DNA from: an uncultured Opitutia bacterium
Lineage (GTDB): Bacteria > Verrucomicrobiota > Verrucomicrobiia > Opitutales > Opitutaceae
Direction: 5' to 3'
Length of the DNA stretch: 34,431 nucleotides
Assembly: GCA_903940425.1 (NCBI GenBank)
Contig: CAJAKX010000066.1
Coordinates: forward strand, 1 to 34,431
The translations under genes and the position numbers were made by a program. Each line of letters opens with the position of its first letter. Position 1 is the first letter of the stretch. Below the pieces are notes generated by a model. It was not told the origin of the DNA. It was given only the letters and a program-made list of their open reading frames with translations, and ran no database searches. Below, one piece after another: positions 33,601 to 34,431 of the stretch.

Positions 33601-34247
33601 TTGCGATAGCGGCCGCGATAAATGGCGGCCGCGCCCATGGTGAAGATCTGCAGCATGCTCATCATGAGGATGACGGGCATGAAAACCTCATGGGACTTGC
33701 GGCCGGTGAGCGATGCCGCCCAGGCCACCGTCAGCTCCGAGCCGGCCCGGATCTGCTGCAGGCCGTGCATGAACCAGTAGTGCTGCGTGTAGTCCATGCC
33801 CTCGAGGTCGGTCTGCTGCGGCAGCTGGTAGTAGCCGTGATTAAGAAAACGGTCGGCGGCCAGGGTGTAGTTGGCCATGTCATCGTTGCCGTAGGAAATC
33901 CAGTTGAAGCCGTAGAGGAAAAGCGGCCAGCCGGTGTAGAGCAGATAGCCCAGCGTGATGGCGAAAAACGGCGCGAGCTGGCGCCAGGGCAGGACGGGCC
34001 GGCGCCACCAGAAGACCACGCCCGCGAACACCGCCAGACCCAGCGTGAGCCACGGGCCGATGACCTTGAACGGCAGTCCCCATACGCTCAGGCGCGTGCC
34101 GATGACCAGCAGCAGCGCGAGACCGGTCATCGGGGCGATGAACCAGCTCCACAACACGCCCAGCCGCGGACGGAGGAGGCTGACGACAGCCTGGCCGACA
34201 AAAGTAAGGAAAAGGAAAAGCGCGACGACGAGCAGCAGAGCGATCAT
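30615..34247 (-). CDS. Large GT-C-like membrane protein with three C-terminal DGW modules
   Basis: The protein has 1210 aa. About 13 TM segments fill residues 1-480. The first large loop has YGNDDMANYTLAADRFLNHGYY, whose acidic pair fits the metal or catalytic site expected of GT-C enzymes. A soluble region (~490-850) contains WTIQHVYQYKLE and GSGRYNLFNI and matches nothing I recognise. From about residue 854 three modules of 105-126 residues follow. Each opens with (E/N)DGW(V/I) (FEDGWVADD, DEDGWIGQT, DNDGWVDRR) and closes with an 'F.I..I.F'-like strand. They differ from the A-modules but occupy the same place in the architecture. It is upstream of GT2 in the same operon and starts 20 bp after the previous gene's stop. 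The 1042-aa antisense ORF is a shadow. Confidence 0.8.
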   Translation of the reverse strand: MIALLLVVALFLFLTFVGQAVVSLLRPRLGVLWSWFIAPMTGLALLLVIGTRLSVWGLPFKVIGPWLTLGLAVFAGVVFWWRRPVLPWRQLAPFFAITLGYLLYTGWPLFLYGFNWISYGNDDMANYTLAADRFLNHGYYQLPQQTDLEGMDYTQHYWFMHGLQQIRAGSELTVAWAASLTGRKSHEVFMPVILMMSMLQIFTMGAAAIYRGRYRKIALVGFFLFATSPLFGLGTLYQLIAQVGGIAVLLAAITLLFSARFLSVRKLLLAGLLTSCLGIVYPEVSPFIALGIVLFAIRLRYTNLPKFGRYMLFVAGVAVLTFLLLGTSTYEFINTLVMQSVGSAGLGAMAEINDQSGGLVLFPWTLVPSFIPMLFGLHPFGVVGIDPLISIQIVVGFVFLGYTIWAAWRNVVQNAPLGYLAAIMIPLGFYLFFKGQDFGLFKLAMFAQPVITLFLAQGFARFLFSPRLLVRRRARVVLVLFFLCTMPSDIYYSYAALGTYGGGLTEVVGASRLGVRFDPPKNLPYDAIESDISNVVSAKMLSQYTQGIDTRFLSRSYMDNIANIAVLKFLRTPDPDLGPQARIIEKLALLRFLLPSEIMTGDVPDYRVMTINKLDNNWTETSSRQLDYRDRLFVAIRTEFDHFNKANPGDGWTIQHVYQYKLESQLKDRLVFIHSELGPHYYSSARFKAAFFQREPEPVSNHRVSFHGSGRYNLFNIINPSPDLRVVVDFTRTSLGEGRSKLPANAVVIGENDYRLPFVGHGSARVFSPVIKPEHYEKQAYITVDFADRPAMILKKKTGLMRLYGVRYNLDDRRLVGFVRDISVMTDEQYRALPRPTKISEFPWDLYKYPGLEYSGMFEDGWVADDAYFKFGASHPGQVLSFKGFIPENAKFRTEGVDLTVSINEKPTEIVHLQAGEFTLARLIKEPASITSISLHFSDAQTYGKGDDRAVSAFVREISIGDIPDLTAFRNLTNEKGDKFELTGVDEDGWIGQTAVFNTPPFPEFKVLKVDLEMPGWAPVATNEIKIYLNATPLQALTAERTSYLSLYVPLPAGGRNEMRLEAGKTFPLPNDPRNRAFLIKNISFENLSRTDLFARGWHQSGYLFSIDHADNDGWVDRRIDFSFPATDRFKMAYVDIVRFPAHADLPLAVSRDGGAPETRTLELEKVERLAVPLSATRAATLSLSAPRSYPLAAPDTRERSFRIANIDFE
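30618..31688 (-). repeat. Three DGW modules encoded in the 1210-aa protein
   Basis: Modules start at about residues 854, 980 and 1105. Shared points are the (E/N)DGW(V/I) opening, a following aromatic strand (AYFKF, AVFNTP, IDFSF), a 'VDL/VDI' strand, and an ending like AFVREISIGD, AFLIKNISFEN, SFRIANIDFE. Confidence 0.7.
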
Positions 34248-34267
34248 GCCGGTGAAAAAGGGAGTGA

Positions 34268-34431
34268 TTAGAAGCGAATTCCCAGCGCGTGCAACCGCGC
34301 AGTAAGGGCCCCATGGAAGCGTATGCGGCGCGCCCAGGCGGTGATTTTTTCCTGATCGCCCGGCCGTTCCTGGCCATGGAACAGGGCGCGCACCCGGCGC
34401 ATCTCATCCGCGCCGGTCGTGTGGATGGCCG
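34268..34431 (-). CDS. C-terminal fragment of an unidentified protein, 5' end off window
   Basis: A minus-strand frame open from the window edge ends in TAA at 34268-34270, 20 bp before the 1210-aa gene starts. The last ~54 residues read ...DEMRRVRALFHGQERP and end ALTARLHALGIRF. The residues visible do not identify a family. Same-strand orientation and tight spacing make it the upstream operon member. It is absent from the ORF track because it has no start in the window. Confidence 0.6.
   Translation of the reverse strand, partial: AIHTTGADEMRRVRALFHGQERPGDQEKITAWARRIRFHGALTARLHALGIRF

Noticed and set aside
31143-34271. 1042-aa plus-strand ORF
   Set aside because: It is antisense to the 1210-aa membrane protein. 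It is rich in His, Glu, Arg and Gln, has no domain pattern and lies opposite a gene with clear TM segments and repeats.

Overview
This is a high-GC surface-polysaccharide locus from a Gram-negative-type bacterium. The GC-rich codon use, the heptose-nucleotide genes and the run of very large polytopic membrane proteins would fit a verrucomicrobial (Opitutaceae-like) genome. That placement is inference: there is no rRNA or phylogenetic marker in the window. I see no tRNA, rRNA, CRISPR array, transposase or phage gene.

Left part (1-6 kb): a minus-strand heptose-nucleotide module. It reads Gfo/Idh oxidoreductase, hddA (heptose-7-P kinase), hddC (heptose-1-P nucleotidyltransferase), then a gmhA-like SIS isomerase cut by the window edge. 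One large plus-strand membrane-protein gene (A1) sits between hddC and the isomerase.

Middle (6-15 kb): a plus-strand operon of GtrA-like flippase, A2, B1 and A3, with start/stop overlaps of 4 and 25 nt. Then (15.2-18.2 kb) a minus-strand group: a single-TM small protein, a frameshifted and truncated acyltransferase-3, an SDR and a DegT/DnrJ aminotransferase. A lone plus-strand gene (A4) follows at 18.6-21.5 kb. It is followed by a decayed scar (21.6-22.0 kb) in which a remnant of the small-protein gene is joined to a remnant of the epimerase gene.

Right part (22-34.4 kb): a minus-strand operon, in transcription order: edge fragment, 1210-aa GT-C-like protein, GT2 (GtrB/DPM1-like), B3-A fusion protein, methyltransferase, NAD-dependent epimerase, B2.

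The main novelty is a set of large membrane proteins. Family A (A1-A4) has a GT-C/PMT-like membrane half of about 475-515 residues, then two or three tandem copies of a ~150-residue extracytoplasmic module. Family B (B1-B3) resembles YfhO/PTPS-related membrane proteins. B3 carries one A-type module after two extra TM segments, which links the two families. The 1210-aa protein has its own, different C-terminal repeat (three 'DGW' modules). With GtrA and a GtrB-like GT2 present, a reasonable model is a multi-enzyme, polyprenyl-phosphate-sugar-dependent glycan decoration system. In this model the family A/B proteins are the periplasmic transferases and the heptose, epimerase, aminotransferase, SDR and methyltransferase genes supply or modify sugars. 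The model is inference. The homologies, repeat copies and gene layout are read directly from the sequence.
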